From Perognathus longimembris pacificus (lineage: Eukaryota; Chordata; Mammalia; Rodentia; Heteromyidae), in assembly GCF_023159225.1 (NCBI RefSeq), contig NC_063171.1, positions 34,999,378 through 35,063,377 on the forward strand: a stretch of 64,000 nt of DNA, written 5' to 3'. Positions 11,156 through 50,079 of this stretch are shown here, one piece after another (position 1 is the stretch's first letter; every line of letters begins with the position of its first letter). The notes below the pieces were generated by a model. The model searched no databases, was not told the DNA's origin, and saw nothing but the letters and a program-made list of their open reading frames with translations. The position numbers were made by a program, and so were the translations under genes.

Positions 11156-12890
11156 TATACTATGGGCTTTTAGTTAGATCTCCATTTGAATATTATTTCT
11201 CTAAGAACTGGCTATCATAAAACAAGACAGTCTTCTCAGCAGAAACTGAGTTTTGCCTTACATTTACAACCCACAGTTTCATCGGCTATAGATTTTATCG
11301 TCTCATCTCTGAGAGGGAAGTTATCAAAGTTTCTTTTCCATTTCCTAGCAGGTAAGTGTTATAGTGTTACCAGGGCTAAGCTCAGCCTGCCAAGTGTACT
11401 GCTTTTCAGTATGTCTTCCATGCACAGTAGACGGACATGTGCTGAAAATATAAAAAGGGAAAACAGAGTATGAGAAAAACTTTTCCACTGAAACAATTAC
11501 CATTGACTAAACATAGCCCAATCCTCTCAAATGCTGATCAACTGTTCCCAGAACTGCTCTTACTGTTCCCTACAACCAACCCGCCACAACTTTTCCTTTA
11601 AATAATAAGGAAATGTAGCCCAAAGCCCAGAACAATAACTGGTTCTGGGCTGGTATTGTGTAACCATGTCATGATTCCCTTTATTGAACTCTGAAGCATG
11701 GCCTTGGGTACAACCATCTGGCCCTGATCATCATCAGTTTGGTGCTGAAGCAATCTCTTGCCAACCTACCTTTCCCTGGAGGTGCTGATAGCAAAGTTCA
11801 ACTATTGTTCTCTCATCCTGTTTCCATTTCTCTTCTGAAGAGCTTAAAATAGTTGTAAAGCACAACTATGTCATGCCTTTGCTCTTTCAAAAGCTCGAGT
11901 TAAGATTTCAAGGCACCCCAGACTTGGACACCTAGTTACTATGAAACTTCAGGTAAGTTACCTAAACACCATCTTTCACAAACTATCTTCTAATGTAGTT
12001 TAAAACTTCATAATGCACATAGAACACAAAAAAAAAAGCCTTCCAAAGTAGGGTATAACTTTGTAAGAACAATAGATCCTAACTGCTCAGTTTGATGATT
12101 TTTTGCAAATGTCTCTAATATTTGAGTGAACAGACAACGTATTTACAGCACTGAGTGGACAGCATTGCATTCTTCACTCGGTTGGCTTTACCCATACGGC
12201 TTTACTATTCTGACTTATACCATCAGTTAGTTTTACTAGTGTGTGCTCATCATATGTTTGGAATAACAATGTGTGCTCTTCTGTGTCTGGTTTCTTTCTT
12301 CTATTATTATTGCTAAGTTGTATGCTAAATTTATGTTTATGTTTTTAAAGAAACTGTCAAGCCATCTTCCACCATAACTGTCTCATTTCTAATGACACTA
12401 GCAACCTATGAGCATTCCACACCCTTGCCAATTTTTGGCACAATTCATGTTTTGATTCTAGGTCTTCGAATAGGTGTATCGTGTTCCAGCATCGTCAACA
12501 GCATAAGTATGAGGCCAGGCTGGACTACATAGTTTGATCTAATCTAAAACAAACACTTTTGACACATGATGTCTTGGGGCAGATGACTCTTCTATTGTCA
12601 CAGGTTATCCCATACATTGTGAGATGTTTAGCAACACTACAAAAAGCAGTCCCACTCTCCCTAGCTATGACACCTCAAAAATGCCTCCAGACATTGCCAA
12701 CTGTCCAGTGGTGGGAGTGGGAAATCATCTTTGGTTGAGAGCTTTTACAATGTGGCAGAAGACAAAGGCTAAAGTTAGATATTTGCTGCAAATACAGAAC
12801 TATCCATTTCTTTTTACGCTTTATCTCAAAAGTTCTTTCCAAGTTTCACATCTTCCTCATGGAATCATTTCTTCAATGTACAAATAAGGT
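11156..12890. other. Unassigned intergenic DNA downstream of UAP1
   Basis: Lies past the UAP1 poly(A) signal. A few small frames, none with recognisable domains. No SINE seen. Confidence 0.45.
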
Positions 12891-12911
12891 ACACAGACAC
12901 AATAAGGTAAG

Positions 12912-12917
12912 TTTATT
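12912..12917 (-). terminator. UAP1: UAP1 poly(A) signal AATAAA
   Basis: Canonical AATAAA on the minus strand about 440 bases after the stop codon, with no earlier perfect copy seen in the 3' UTR. Cleavage just downstream is inferred. Confidence 0.75.
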
Positions 12918-13352
12918 TGGGAGTCCAATTATTTTCTTTTAAAAAGTTTAATACTTGATAAAATAAAACAAAATTTAGTACCATAGAAACTTTCTGACAT
13001 GTACAATGACATATTATTACTATGTACAACTCCAAACAAATGCTTCCAGCTCCAAGTAAGGGGATGTTGAACAGCCTGACTAGAGTTAACCTGTAAGAAA
13101 TTTCATGGAAGGCCAACATTTTCCTTGACTTGAAAAAAAAATCATACACTTAAAAATATAAATAAGACTTTCACTGAATTGAGAATCATAAAAATGCTAT
13201 CTGCAGTTCAGTTGTCTAGATCTTAGTAAGGCTGTAGTAATTATGAAACCCCATGAATGTTCAAACTTCATTCTTCCAGAAGTCTTGCAGTTCACAGTTG
13301 GTCTATCAAAAATAAAAGCTATTCCTTCTAGTGGTAGAACTCAGTAAACACT

Positions 13353-40312
<26,960 letters not shown>

Positions 40313-41085
40313 AGTGCTTTGACAGTTAAGTTTTATGAGAACAGGTGTAGGATTTCTGCAGCTGTAAACCTACAAAAGAAAATGAATTGATAGCAGACCA
40401 AAGTCCATGCCTCAAACCTGAGAGATAGTTCCTTACTAAATTAAGTACAATTATATACCACCTAATTCAGTTTTGGCAAATATTAGACCACATATACTAC
40501 AGCAGTGGTCCCAGGAGACTATCAGGCATAGTGGCATTGGCGCCATCTTGGTGTGGGGACGTACACTGTATGATGTCCACACAGTCATGAAACAGCTGAA
40601 TGGCATGGTTTAGAACATACCCGCTGTGTTACCATATGACTGTACATTTTAAAAACTTGATGTGCAGGAATAGACTTCTGAATTTCTGACAATATTTGGA
40701 AGAGAACAAATTTGTTAGACAACACTAGCATCATGTCCCAGACAATGCATGAATTATTTTACTTCATGGGGTGATTTAACTTTTAATAAGTTGTGCATTG
40801 TGCTATTGCTGTCATTCATCTCACTGATGAGATGAAGCACAGAGCAGCTAAGCAACCTGACCAGGTGGTGGAGTGGGACAGGGCCCCAGGCAACCTGAGT
40901 CTAGGACTCACGCTTTTCATTCTTTTTGCCTCTCTACGAGACCTCTGACCACTAAGCTACTGGTAAATATTTCACCCATCCTCCTTTTATCACTAATGAT
41001 ATAAGGATCACCATCTTAGTTGTGTCTCAAGAGAAACAGATTATGTAGTAAAGATTAGGAGAAAAGCAGAGCCGAGTGACCATGT

Positions 41086-41089
<4 letters not shown>

Positions 41090-41126
<37 letters not shown>
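41090..41126. repeat. (AG)n microsatellite
   Basis: About 18 AG units. Confidence 0.95.
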
Positions 41127-41127
<1 letters not shown>

Positions 41128-41617
41128 AGTAAAAAAGTGAATGTCTTCTATGCAAACACTGTATTGGGTAGGGCTAGACTACAAGCTAGTTAACCATGCA
41201 GTGGAATGCAGATCTAACAGAATAAGTAACAGGCAGCCAACAGTAGATTTCTAAATGGGGCACAGCATCATGCTCTACAGAGATTAAAAAAAAAAAGTAG
41301 AAATGGCGATGAAAAAAGTGTAATAAGGGACAAGAAGTAGGGAAAACAAGTTAAAAGACAATTGAAGGTGTTAAAAAGCAAAGGTATGAACCAGATTAGT
41401 TGCAAAGGAAGAAAGACTGAAAGGGATAAATGTGAGGCTCACTGTAAGTCATCATTACTGCATTTATAACTACTCAAATGAAAGAGTTAAGAGGACAAGA
41501 AGGGCTGGACCTCAGATCTTCTCATCTGCAAAATACCATCTGTTGATCCTACCTCCTTCACAAGGTTTGCAGACATCAGCAAGCATGGATAGAGGGACAG
41601 CCCACAGAATAACAAGA

Positions 41618-41852
41618 GCCCAGTGCCAGTGACTCACGCCCGTAATCCTAGCTACTCAGGAGGCTGAGATCTGAGGATTGTGGTTCAAAGCCAGCCTGGG
41701 CAGGAAAGTCCATGAGACTCTTATCTCCAAGTAACCACCAGAAAATCAGAAGTGGTGCTGAGGCTCAAAGTGGTAGACTGCTGGCCTTGAGCTAAAGAGC
41801 TCAGGGACAACACCCAGGCCCAGAGTTTAAGCCCCACAGCCTACAAAAAAAG
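41618..41852 (+). mobile_element. Composite B1-like/tRNA-like SINE
   Basis: A clean copy: 'cagtgccagtgactcacgcc', 'ctactcaggaggctgagatc', linker 'cttatctccaagtaacc', tRNA-like half and A tail. Confidence 0.92.
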
Positions 41853-42177
41853 AAGGCAGACAAGGAGATAACAAAGAAACCACCCATTCTTCTCTCACAT
41901 AATGGTGAAAAGTAATCTATCAAATTGTTCGGCACAATTCTAGAGTTTGTCTGGATCACTTAACCTCCCAGTGACTCAGGTCCCATACTCAGAACAAAAG
42001 AACCTACAGGTTAAGAAATAGGCAGCTAAAATTTTATCAGTGCTACCTCAGTCATTCAGAGCTTTGCAATGGAGATAATGTTCTGAGAATCAGCTCACTG
42101 TGTGATTGTCATATAGCATGCTTACTTAGTACAGCTCAACCACCCAGCTGCCTTTTGATGCAATCAAGAGACAATAG

Positions 42178-42389
42178 TGGCTGGGAATATAGCCTAGTGG
42201 CAAGAGTGCTTGCCTCTTATATATGAAGCCCTGGGTTTGATTCCCCAGCTGATTCCACATATATAGAAAACAGCCAGAAGTGGCGCTGTGGCTCAAGTGA
42301 CAGAGTGCTAGCCTTGAGCAAAAAGAAGGCAGGGACAGTGCTCAGGCCCTGAGTTCAAGGCCCAGGACTGGCAAAACAAAACAAAAAAA
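42178..42389 (+). mobile_element. ID-type dimeric SINE with 12-bp TSD
   Basis: Complete dimer with an extra 'gctgattcc' after the B box. TSDs 'aagagacaatag' at 42166-42177 and 42390-42401 are perfect. Confidence 0.92.
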
Positions 42390-42869
42390 AAGAGACAATA
42401 GCGAACGCAAAATGTGTGAGGTTATTGCCAGCATAACATGTATAACATATATACTGTTTCATAGTAAAAATTTTGATACAAAGAATTACACTCCAAAACT
42501 ATGGTAAGAAGTATAGTACAATAAATATGTAAACTAGTACTAGTAATGTGGTAATTTATCACTGTTAACAAGTCATATGGATTGTATATAACTGTATTGT
42601 TCTTTTACTAAACTATAGAGGCAGGAGGTCTGTATAAATCAGCATCTGCAAACTTATGAGGAAAATTTTGTGTCATGCTTTGACGTTACAAGGGCAATGA
42701 TGTCATTAGGTAATAGGAATTTTTTCAGCTCCATCGTAATCTATAGGACCACCATGTTATATTTGGTCGTGCTGACTGGAACATTGCTATGCAACATCTG
42801 AATGTGTAGCTATTGAACTGCCCTCTTCACTACATTAATAGCTTACCCTAGAAGCTTCCTTTTTTATGT

Positions 42870-42962
42870 TGTGCCAGTCCTGGGGCTTGAACTCCAGGTC
42901 TGAACTCTGTCCCTGAGTTGTTTCCTCAAGAGTAGTGCTCTACCACTTTAACCACAGCTATA
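42870..42962 (-). mobile_element. SINE second-unit fragment, reversed
   Basis: 'gtgccagtcctggggcttga' and 'gctctaccactttaaccaca'. Confidence 0.7.
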
Positions 42963-43099
42963 CTATGCAAATAACTATGCAGTAACAAATAATTAAAGAA
43001 GGAAAATTATTAACTTTCATGTGTTATTGATCTTAGTGATGAGATGTGTAATGAAGAAAGCAACAATGTGCATGCCCACTTTCCAGTATAAGAGATACA

Positions 43100-43930
43100 T
43101 ACATAAAAGATCAGGCAGTACTGAGAGATAAACCTCTGAAGAAAAATAAAATGGGAGAGGAGAAGGGGCTGAGGAACCACAGGATAACAGGAGTTATTTT
43201 AGATGAGTGGTCAGGTAGGACATCTATAGGTCTGATTTGAGAAAGCATCTGAATAAAGAATAAGTCAATAACTTGGGGAAAAGCATTCTAAGTAAAGAAC
43301 AGCAAATATCCCCCAATCCAGGAATGTGCTTAATCCAAGGAAGAGTATAACGAATGAGGTGAAGAATGATTGAAAGTACATTTGGCCAAGAGAGCAAAGA
43401 ACAGATCAAGTTGGATCTTGTGGTAAAGGCGAGGAGTTTGGAGTTTGGTAAGCCACTCTAAAATATGAAATATCATGATCTGATGTAGGTTTTTAAAAGG
43501 CTTGTTCTGCTGTTAGGGGTGATGGAGAACAAAACTACAAGGAAGAAAACACGAGAGCAAGAGCAGAACCAGTTTGGAAATAGCTAATATAAACCAGATG
43601 AGAGATGATGGTGGTTTAGTGGTGGTCAAAATGGACCTATGGATTAGGAAATGGATTGAATGTTGAGTGACAAATAGGAATCAAGCAAAGCTGATTCCAT
43701 ATACCACTTACTGAGGAGGAAGCAACATTAGGAGGAGAGCAGATTGTGAGGGCTATGTGTAAAGACTAGAGAGAACCAGCACTTTGATTTGTTTCATATT
43801 GTTTGAAACATCAATTAGCCATCCAATAGAAATGTTGATGGTACAGAGATGATACAAAAGATAAAACTTACAAGGACATCAGTATACATGATATTAAGTT
43901 ATAGTATGAATGATATCCCATGGAAATGTA
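43100..43930 (+). mobile_element. Ancient mammalian interspersed repeat, class uncertain
   Basis: Long low-identity resemblance to an old repeat known from many mammals: 'gaggagtttggagtttgg', 'aaatatcatgatctgatgta', 'ccagatgagagatgatggtgg', 'gacctatggattaggaaatgg'. Recognised by pattern; I cannot name the family with certainty. Confidence 0.4.
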
Positions 43931-43997
43931 GGCAGATACAAAAGCAAAGTCAGGGGAATGAGCCTTGAACTCTCACTAGGGTACTAAAAAGCATTTC

Positions 43998-44232
43998 AGC
44001 CAAGTGCTGGTAGCTCATTTCTGTATTCCTAGCTACTCAGGAGGCGGAGATCTGAGGATCATGGTTCAAAGTCAGCCCAGGATGGAAAGTCCATGAGAGT
44101 CTTATCTCCAATAAACTACTCAGAAAAAGTCAGAAGTAGTGCTGTGGCTCAAGTGGTACAGTGCTAGCCTTGGGCAGCTCAGGGAGAACACTCAGGCTCT
44201 GAGTTCAAGCCCCAGAACCAGAAAACAAAAGC
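43998..44232 (+). mobile_element. Composite B1-like/tRNA-like SINE
   Basis: 'agccaagtgctggtagctc', 'actcaggaggcggagatctg', linker 'cttatctccaataaacta' and tRNA-like half. Confidence 0.88.
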
Positions 44233-44375
44233 ATTTCAATTGATTTGTATAACTTTTAAAAGTTTTGATGCATTTTTAATTTTGTAGTCATAAAAAAGAT
44301 AATTTAATGAGATATGTTTGTACTGTCTTCCAAAGAATAGTTACCAGGGTATCATTTATAATATTGCTTTTGCCC

Positions 44376-44415
44376 GGGCTGGGAATATGGCCTAGTGGCA
44401 AGAGTGCTTTCCTTA
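44376..44415 (+). mobile_element. 40-nt tailless SINE fragment with 16-bp TSD
   Basis: The insert 'gggctgggaatatggcctag...gcttt' corresponds to the first 38 or so bases of the ID-type SINE. It stops where the tRNA anticodon loop would be, and there is no poly(A). Perfect duplications 'aatattgcttttgccc' at 44360-44375 and 44416-44431 show it was inserted at this length rather than eroded. Confidence 0.88.
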
Positions 44416-44944
44416 AATATTGCTTTTGCCCTTGTTTAAGGGAGTGTATTGTAGGGGAAAGAGAAATAGGTAAACAGGTAACCAAAGAACAGGAGATCCT
44501 AGTTCTTGGTCCCTCCCCCATCATTTGACCAGCACAAATAATTTTACTTCCTTGTGCAAACCAACCCTTCCTTATGACAACCAACCTTTCACATAGTCTC
44601 AAGAGTCAACAGTGAAGAGGGCTCTATCTACTAAAAAACATATGCAAGCATATAATACTTTAAGCTATAAGGAAAAATTTTTCTGAAGTCATTAAATTCT
44701 CATACACCTTCAGAGGCTTTGGGGGAAAATGGATCTATACAAATAAGTCCATTCACAAATTTTGCTTTTGACTATAACATTTCAAGATCACACATGCTCA
44801 TTTATGTTACAGAATATTCATAACTACTGTACTTGAGCTTCGGACAAGTATAGTTTACCTATGGTGTTTACTAGAAGCAATAATAACTACCTCTGTACTT
44901 TCAATACAGTACCCTGATTCCCACTAATGCTGTTAAGAGATACA

Positions 44945-44998
44945 GTGTGTGTGTGTGTGTGTGTGTGTGTGTCTGTGTCTGTGTCTGTGTCTGTGTGG
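44945..44998. repeat. (GT)n-(CTGTGT)n microsatellite
   Basis: A GT run followed by 'ctgtgt' hexamer units. Confidence 0.93.
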
Positions 44999-46210
44999 TA
45001 TTGTATATAATATATAATGACAAGCAGCAAGCAAATAAAGGAGATTTAAAGACATCGATCTTTATTCTGACAATCAATATCTGAAAAGAAAATTGAAATT
45101 TGCTCTAGAAATTATAACAAAACTAGGTAGGTGCCTAAAGAATAATGTGGTGATAATCCATCATTATCAAATAGATTTTTTTATTAGAATTTAAGTACCA
45201 GCACTAAAGAAATCCAGCATTTCCTTCTGTCCTGGTCTTCCCTCAGTCACTATCTCAGCGGCTACATGTATGCCCTTTATGTATATGTATTTTAAGCGAA
45301 GCTCTTACAGCTTCTAAAAAAACAGTACTAAGCCTGAGCCATAACCACTGACTTTTTAGTGACAGAGATATGTGAGTCAACTAACAGTGACAGACTAAAC
45401 AAGAATCTTCGGTTTCCTGCAAACCCTGGGTTCACACCCAGTGAATCTCTCACCTCAAGTCCCCCAAAAGGTCTACAACACATAATGACAGGCTCTGTGT
45501 CATATAAGATTTCAGATTTCATTTTTTAAAAAAATCTTCAAGAAACCATCTGTTCAACACATGCGTGCTCTCAGCCCTCCAACCCCATCCATCCTTCTGC
45601 TTGGCCAATTGAAAGGAAACAAAAAATCTGAGCCTCTCCCACCACTACCACCAGTCTTAATAAGGGGGAGAGCGTGGGTCCAGCTATCACCTTCCCTACA
45701 ATTTTTCCTGTCCTTGTCGGACCTCTCAATCCTTTCCCCCATACACTCAAGACGCCAATCCGCACCCACCTGGCCGTTCCAACGACCACCTACCCCACTG
45801 GGGCAGCACCTTAAACTTGCATAACTGTCCACAGGTTCTGGCCCGAGACCGCAAGGTTCCAATCCCCCACCCAGGTGAGGGCCCACACCCAACCGCCCTG
45901 CCAGACAACTCTGACTCCCGAGGGGCCCCTACCCTTTCCATCTGGAGCTCCCCCATTCATCCCCGCCGGGGTTCTCAGTCCAGCCCACTCGGGCGGGTGC
46001 GGTCGCAGGGGTGCTGAGCCCAGGGCACAGAGCCCGGGGCGCAGGGCAGGGCGCGGGCGGGCTCCGGCGTGGCGGAGCACCGTCCCACGGCGCGCGTGTC
46101 CACCTCTGCGCGCGCGTCGCGGTAGCCTGCGTGTGTGTGGAGCGGCTACGCCCCCACGCCCACCCCAGGACCGGAGTCCCCGCGGCCCCTCACCGACTCA
46201 GGGCCCCTAC

Positions 46211-46270
46211 CTCCTCTCTCCCTGCGATTGCGGCTCGGCCCGGCTCCAGCTCCCCCAGTTCCGCCACTCA
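46211..46270 (-). other. UAP1: UAP1 exon 1, untranslated (inferred)
   Basis: Inferred from a TATA element about 30 bases upstream of 46270 and a plausible donor GGAGAGAGGAG|GTAGGGG at 46211/46210. A second possible donor is CTGAGTCG|GTGAGG near 46192. An ATG at 46271-46269 sits at the predicted start site; if transcribed it would open a 35-codon upstream frame ending in exon 2. cDNA ends would settle both. Confidence 0.5.
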
Positions 46271-46292
46271 TCGGCGTCCCGCGCCCGCTTGG

Positions 46293-46300
46293 AATATATA
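46293..46300 (-). promoter_or_regulatory. UAP1: TATA element (TATATATT) for UAP1
   Basis: AGTATATATTCC on the minus strand within a CpG-rich context, correctly placed for a start near 46270. It is the only AT-rich island in this GC-rich block. Confidence 0.6.
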
Positions 46301-46364
46301 CTCTCATCCGCGGGGGGGCCGGCGCGGGCCGGGCTCAGGCCGAGAGGAGCGCGGGCCCGGCCAC

Positions 46365-46373
46365 CCCGCCCCT
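46365..46373. promoter_or_regulatory. UAP1: GC box (SP1-type)
   Basis: 'ccccgcccc' about 65-75 bases upstream of the TATA element. Other GC boxes occur near 46463 and 46478 ('gggcggga'). Confidence 0.5.
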
Positions 46374-46422
46374 CGAGCCGCGTTGAGTGGTTGCGGGGAG
46401 GAGCGGAAGCCGGACGCCCCGA

Positions 46423-46429
46423 CACGTCA
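46423..46429 (-). promoter_or_regulatory. UAP1: TGACGTG motif (CRE/UPRE-like)
   Basis: The minus strand reads CTGACGTGTC about 155 bases upstream of the predicted start. TGACGTG is the core of the unfolded-protein-response element bound by XBP1s and ATF6, and also a CRE-like half. Function is inferred. Confidence 0.45.
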
Positions 46430-46512
46430 GCTCAGGAGTGCAGGCCACCCGGCCGGTGCCAGAAGGGCGGGAGATGTGGGGCGGGAACTCCGCGCGTCAC
46501 TCACTCTCTAGC

Positions 46513-46517
46513 CCAAT
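46513..46517 (+). promoter_or_regulatory. UAP1: CCAAT box (reverse relative to UAP1)
   Basis: 'agcccaatgag', consistent with an NF-Y site in inverted orientation, about 245 bases upstream of the predicted start. Confidence 0.45.
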
Positions 46518-47130
46518 GAGACAGCAGGGAGTCCTGTCAGTCTGCGGCACCGCCCCCCTACGCACAGGCGGGGGGGCGGAGCCAGCTGCGTCCACTGGCT
46601 GGAGTGTGGCCAGGCCCAGCGCAAGGACAGCCCTTGCAGAGGATCCGCCTGGCGGCTCCTAGAACCTCGGATGCACCCAGGACTGGGCCTGGAAAAACAT
46701 CTCCAGACTAAGAGTCCATGGCTTCTCGTCGCCTTTCTGGCCGCGGCACGAAGGGCAGGCCCTGGGCAGTAGCGGAGCAGCTGGCCCGCGGTGTCAACGG
46801 GTGGTGGATTCCCGAACACCCACGCGGGTGCTTAGGAAGAGAACCCCCACCCCACCCCACCCCGAGCCTGGGCTGGCGGGAAAGAGGACCCTACCCGACC
46901 CTGGGCTGGCTCTTTGACCTCTAATTCTGCCAGGTACTTGGCAGAGCCCCGACTTCCTCCGTGGTGGTGTTTTTTGAGTCCCACGCGGGCGAAGCCAGGC
47001 CGGCTTCCTCACGCACAAATGCACGTGGAAGTAAAGCAAAGGCTTTGACTGGGTGGCCGGAGGAAGAGTCCAGTGAGAGTGACCCTAGGGCCAGGTGGGG
47101 CCGGGGTCTGCTTAGTGACTCTGTGGGCTC

Positions 47131-49990
47131 GCTGGCCACCAAGATGGTGGGTGGACTGGTGACCTCTGGGGTGATGTGTGACAATCCTGTTACACAACCT
47201 TCTGCGGTGTGCATACGAGGGTTTTATATAACACAGGTGACAGATTTCAGCAACACGCACCTAAAAGCTTCATATGTTGCACTCTGACGTTTTTTGCAAC
47301 AAGCCCATTAAGTGTCAGACCTAGCTAGACTGAACTTGGCCTCTATTGTGGAGAAATTCAGGCATTTAGGTGTCTTTCTTCTCTATTAATGTCTGATTGT
47401 AGGGCTGAGTGTTTTTTCTTCAGTGTTTCCCTAATCTTGCCTATTTATGTTTTATAAAAACTCTAGATTCACTTAGTCTACTTTATAAACATATTAACCA
47501 AGGGTGCCGTTTGTAAATTAGTGATTTATCTTTCGATTTGATATGGGGGGTTTCAAAAATGTGTGCGATTGCCCCAACACAAAAGAAACTCTTACAGCAC
47601 ACACAGGTCTGCAGGAAAAGGATTAACGAAGGGTGTGATAATCAAAAGGGTAGTTTGCTTTTGCCAGTCACATGCCCTCTGGTTTCCAGTCACAATGCCA
47701 CATCACCTACACTTGCAAATGCCACCAACAGCTCTGTTAACGGTGGCGGCTGTGCCTCCCTAAGAATTTATGACACTGCTTTTTTCTGATATTGAAACTT
47801 CTGGTTTTGAAAACAGGTTTAAAGAGTACATGGTGGAAATTACTTGGAATCCTTTGACCTTGATCTGTGAAAGTCCCTTCAGTTGTACTAGTAAGAGAAA
47901 ACTGGCATACTTTCAACATTCAATGAGGAACAAGTGCCTGCTGGTTAAAAATATATGTAATGGGTTGTTCTGGGTTGGACCCAGTAACAGACAGCATGAG
48001 GCACAGAAAGATTCTATGTCCTCAAGGAATCTGAATTAATAGACTTAGGAGAAATAGATGTCCCTTGTGCAAAAGGAGGCACACAAGTGCTGCAGCAAAT
48101 GCATTTGTAAAGCCTTCAGGGCTCAGAGAATTAAAGAAAGAGAGAGAAAAAGAGAGAGAAGGGGGAGGGAGGGAAGGAGGGAGGGAGGAAGGGAGGGAGG
48201 GAGGGAGGGAGGGAGGGAATTGCCATAAAGGTAGTTCAACAGAGTTTGAGGTGGGAGATGAGAGACAGCCTCCCAAGAAGCTTCCCTTTGATACTCACCC
48301 TTGGTGAAAGAAGCTTTGAGATGGTTTCTCTCAACACCATCACATGTCAGTAACATAACAGGTTCTATGAAAAACACTAAGGAATTTGTACATAGGTTGA
48401 AAAAAATTAGGAGAGCAAGGTATCTTACCTAAGAGTTGCTCTAAAATATCTTATGAAGTTTTCATCTCCCTCCCCCCCAAAAGAGAGAACGCTTTAACAA
48501 ACTGTACATACTTTTAGTAATATGATCTCAACCTGGTTAAAAAAAAAAAAAAGGTAATGCCTTCACATACAGGATAAAGGATGAAGAATAGGATAGGTAG
48601 AGGAGTATTCCTGAGATGGGGCAGGGGAGAGATCACCTGAAACTTCAGTTCACACCAAACTGAGCTAAAATATCTAATACATTTTACAGAATTAGAGTTC
48701 AGTGAGAAAAGTCTTACCTGTAGTAGATATATAATCAATACAAGGTGAATACAAGAAAAGGAGAATTAAAGAACAATAAAAATGAAATGAAAAAATACAG
48801 TTACACTGGGATGTAAGAAGATATATTGTGTTCTATATTTTAGATTACTAATGCATATAGTTGTATGCATTAATGAGTTTCACTGTAACATTTCCTTACA
48901 TACATATATCAAGCTTTGGTCATATCCACACTCCCAACTACTCTGAGATGTTTAAATGGATATTATTGTGAGGAAAAAAGTTAAAACACAGAAGGCAATA
49001 CAATAAAGTTTTATCTTTTAGGCATAGTTGGACCATAGTGATTTGTATATCATTTTGTATGAGTTGGCAGATATTCTCTGAATTTGATCATGTAGAAATC
49101 ATTTTCATGTTACAAAAGTAGGTTTGTTTTGTGTTTTTTAACTGGAACAGATACTTGCTTGTGTTTTTCCTATAGTTGTGTCAGATATGTGGCCAGTCTG
49201 CCTGTGCCTGTTTAGTCACACCAGTGAGGACCTACTTTGATGTGTTGAACCTAGACTGGCTTCTGTTTTGAGTGCAGTAGTCTCAGCTAGTCCTGTATAC
49301 ATCTAAAAAATGCCCAGCTTGTTTCCCAGCAGGATATACAAGGCACCAAGAGTCTGGCTCATCTCAAGGCTTGGTTCTGAGGAAGGCCTGAGCGTTCACA
49401 AAGTCACTGTTTCCAAGGGACTAAAAATGGGTGGTGGAGGGATGAGTGTTTTGACTTGCTTGTTGACAAGTTCCTGAGACATGAGCATTTTACTCTCAGG
49501 AGATCATACTGACATAGCTCACCACTCCTCTACACTTTAATTTTTTGTAGCTCAGGGTGTGTTCTTGAAATACTGTGAAGTGAAGAAATCGCTCTTGTAA
49601 AATGTCAGAATCTTTACTCTGTGTGTTCCACACCCTCCTAAAGTTTATGCAATCATTCAGAGGGTTTTGAGCTACAAAGTTCAGACATCTGTGTGTGCCT
49701 AGGAAGTGTGAGGTGCTTGGGATGATATGCAAAGATGAGTAAATCAACAGCCTGTGACCTAAGAAGCACGTAAGTAAAAGAATCAAGGGAACTGCAGGGA
49801 AAGTAGATAAGAAAGTAATGGTATTCAGTGATTACAGGAAGAGCACAGGGATGCTTTTATGGTGTTCTTTTTATCTTCAAGTGCTTGGGATAACCTATCT
49901 GTAGTAGACTCTATACCTTGAGACATCACTTCAGTACTTAAATTCTTTATAGGTACCTTGTGCTTAACACATCTTTAACTGAACTCTTGA
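47131..49990. other. Upstream intergenic DNA, largely unassigned
   Basis: No gene structure seen. A purine-rich tract lies at 48133-48219. The rest is ordinary AT-rich DNA without recognisable SINEs. Confidence 0.45.
48133..48219 (+). repeat. 87-nt homopurine (GA)/(GGGA)n tract
   Basis: An uninterrupted run of A and G, ending in many GGGA units. Open frames of poly-Gly/Arg/Glu or poly-Pro/Ser across it are artefacts. Confidence 0.95.
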
Positions 49991-50079
49991 TTTATTAGTA
50001 CACCCCTACAAAAACCCTGCTCTCAGTCTTCTCTAGCTCTTGTTTTTCTCAGGCCAAAAATCTCATACAGTCACTCTTG

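Larger units (their letters stand above)
40370..46210 (-). other. UAP1: UAP1 intron 1
   Basis: 5.8 kb between the untranslated first exon and exon 2. It holds an (AG)n tract, several SINEs, an ancient repeat (43100-43930), the tailless SINE fragment (44376) and a (GT)n tract. The donor on the exon-1 side is inferred (GAG|GTAGGG). Confidence 0.75.
45840..47130. promoter_or_regulatory. UAP1: CpG island at the UAP1 promoter
   Basis: A sharp change to GC- and CpG-rich sequence (for example 46025-46150 and 46300-46420) in otherwise AT-rich surroundings. It covers the inferred first exon and upstream region. Long open frames here on both strands follow from the low stop-codon density of GC-rich DNA. 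Confidence 0.9.

Noticed and set aside
45875..46519. 214-codon plus-strand frame over the CpG island
   Set aside because: GC-rich DNA with few stop codons gives long frames on both strands here. Proline/arginine/alanine-rich composition, no domain, and overlap with the UAP1 promoter argue against a gene.
46508..47260. Several overlapping minus- and plus-strand frames upstream of UAP1
   Set aside because: Overlapping frames in both directions with low-complexity composition; no splice or poly(A) evidence.
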